A program made the translations under genes and the position numbers. Positions 14,745 through 15,910 of a stretch of DNA of 15,910 nt are shown piece by piece; the first letter of the stretch is position 1; each line of letters begins with the position of its first letter. Location: positions 1 through 15,910 of the forward strand of contig CAUZTZ010000059.1 of assembly GCA_963582805.1 (NCBI GenBank), given 5' to 3'. A model generated the notes under the pieces. It was given only the letters and a program-made list of their open reading frames with translations. It made no database searches and was not told the DNA's origin. The stretch comes from GCA-2687515 sp963582805 (GTDB lineage: Bacteria; Pseudomonadota; Alphaproteobacteria; Rhodospirillales; UBA2165).

Positions 14745-15734
14745 TTAGAATCCCTTGACGATTTGTTGCGGTACTTTCACGCCGCGCTCTCTCCAATAGC
14801 GCGCCGCCGCCGGATGGACCCACATATTATGGGATACCAGGGCACCGAAATTACCGGACAGGGTTTTCCAGTAGCCGGCCGTTGCGGCCAGCTTCTTCAG
14901 GTTTGCGGGATTCGCCGCGATCTTGACCATATTGTAGATGGCGTCATCGGACATCTGCTTGTGGGCGTACCAGAACACCGGGTAGGAGAACGACAGCGCC
15001 GGTTCGGTCATGCCCCTGACGTCTTTTTGCACCGGAATGGTGTGCGGCGCATAGAATTTAAAGGCGGAGGTCAGTTTCTTCTGTTCGGCCGGCGTCAAGG
15101 AGATGTAGCGCACCGGCTTCCTGATCGACAATTCGGTCAGCGACGGGATTTTGTAGGGCGCGCCGGCGGAGCAGAAGACATCGATCTGACGGTCGCCCAA
15201 GGCGCGTCCGGCGGCCGAAAAGCCGAGGAAGCGGGGCTTGATCTGATCCATCAAGCCGAGGCCCTTGAAGATGTTCTGGCAGTTGACGTTACTGCCGGTG
15301 CCCTTGGCCAGCAAGTTCACAACCTTGCCCTTCATGTCGGAGAAGGACTTGATCGGGCTGCGCGCCAGAACGGCGACGATCTGGGTCTGCGAGCGCACAT
15401 TGGCGACCACCCGGAAATTCCGGTTGATGCCGTCTTTTTTGAACAGGCCAACGCCGTACCAGGACTGATAGGACTGAACCACGTGGCCCCACGCGGTGGC
15501 GAAATCGCCAAGACCGACGCGGCGCACGTTATCGACGGAACCGTTGGAGGGCGAATACTGGAACTTATATTTTTTGCCCTTCAATTCCTTGTTGATGAGC
15601 TGGGTGCCGGCCGAAACCGCCGGATGCCAGCCGCCGCCCGAGGGGCCGCCGCCAAAACGGTAGGTCTGCGCGTCAGCCACGCCGGCGATGGCAATGGCGC
15701 CGCCAGCAAGCGCTAAGGTTTTTAGCAAATACAT
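14745..15734 (-). CDS. TAXI-family TRAP transporter periplasmic solute-binding protein
   Basis: This 329-residue protein has an N-terminal signal peptide (hydrophobic stretch after Lys5 and probable cleavage after ADA, near residue 22). The mature start TYRFGGGPSGGGWHPA is typical of TAXI-type receptors. Later elements include SPSNGSVDNVRRVGLGDFATAW, the segment AKGTGSNVNC near residue 140, and FSAAGRALGDRQIDVFCSAG, the usual lobe-hinge pattern. It captures an organic acid-like solute in the periplasm for the fused permease encoded downstream. TAXI receptors are poorly characterised, with glutamate-like and dicarboxylate ligands reported, so the ligand is left open. The ATG at 15734 has AGGGAGA upstream at normal spacing. 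It is the first gene of the operon. Confidence 0.92.
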   Translation of the reverse strand: MYLLKTLALAGGAIAIAGVADAQTYRFGGGPSGGGWHPAVSAGTQLINKELKGKKYKFQYSPSNGSVDNVRRVGLGDFATAWGHVVQSYQSWYGVGLFKKDGINRNFRVVANVRSQTQIVAVLARSPIKSFSDMKGKVVNLLAKGTGSNVNCQNIFKGLGLMDQIKPRFLGFSAAGRALGDRQIDVFCSAGAPYKIPSLTELSIRKPVRYISLTPAEQKKLTSAFKFYAPHTIPVQKDVRGMTEPALSFSYPVFWYAHKQMSDDAIYNMVKIAANPANLKKLAATAGYWKTLSGNFGALVSHNMWVHPAAARYWRERGVKVPQQIVKGF

Positions 15735-15810
15735 AATGATCTCCCTGTTTTAATAAAAATGCACCGGCCGGTTTTGTTGTTGTTATCGACCGTGATGATA
15801 GCGTCTCACA

Positions 15811-15841
15811 TATATATTTCCCGTTCAACGCCTTATACCAA
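15811..15841 (-). promoter_or_regulatory. Possible promoter of the TRAP / decarboxylase operon
   Basis: The 176 bases upstream of the binding-protein gene hold no gene. On the minus strand a TTGGTA (15836-15841) precedes an AT-only TATATAT patch (15811-15817) with 17-19 bases between candidate hexamers. The TATA patch stands out in GC-rich DNA, but the exact boxes are ambiguous. Confidence 0.3.
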
Positions 15842-15910
15842 GTTGCATGAATAAACACCCATTGTGATCTTCTTTCCCGCTTCCTCGGTAGGAGGGGAGG
15901 CGCCGGCGAT

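Overview
The window looks like an accessory catabolic region from a GC-rich proteobacterium. An alphaproteobacterium, perhaps of Rhodospirillales type, seems most likely from the gene content: TAXI-type TRAP uptake, PobA, and many GTG starts in tightly overlapping operons. That placement is an inference. I recognise no ribosomal or housekeeping gene, tRNA or CRISPR array. No gene-free stretch exceeds 300 bases.

Layout. (1) 1-396 is insertion-sequence debris. The terminal inverted repeat and extreme 5' edge of an IS256-type element (1-70, running off the left edge) sit inside a broken IS5-type transposase fragment. That fragment abuts the 3' end of the first intact gene. (2) 377-6652, minus strand, holds five genes. 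In transcription order they are a metal-dependent amidohydrolase, an MhpA-like flavin hydroxylase, an MBL-fold hydrolase, a PAPS-type sulfotransferase and a cytoplasmic molybdo-/tungsto-enzyme resembling acetylene hydratase. The first three are nearly fused. A near-consensus sigma-70 promoter (3301-3330) can start the last two separately. (3) 6755-8993, plus strand, diverges from block 2 and carries a single-chain LigB-type extradiol dioxygenase and an unmistakable PobA (4-hydroxybenzoate 3-monooxygenase). (4) 9002-15734, minus strand, converges on pobA. It is a transport and catabolism operon of TAXI binding protein, fused TRAP permease, the two halves of a ThDP-dependent decarboxylase, an opine-dehydrogenase-family enzyme and a 3-hydroxyacyl-CoA-dehydrogenase-family enzyme.

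How the genes may work together. PobA makes protocatechuate from 4-hydroxybenzoate. The adjacent LigB-type enzyme could open that ring, and the divergent amidohydrolase, flavin hydroxylase and MBL hydrolase fit further aromatic-ring steps. The right-hand operon looks like import of an organic (oxo)acid or amino-acid conjugate by TRAP, oxidative cleavage or reduction by the opine-dehydrogenase homologue, non-oxidative decarboxylation of a 2-oxoacid by the split ThDP enzyme, and dehydrogenation of a hydroxyacid. Its substrate cannot be read from the sequence. The most novel-looking parts are this right-hand cassette and the acetylene-hydratase-like enzyme, which lacks the catalytic aspartate of acetylene hydratase and is paired with a sulfotransferase.
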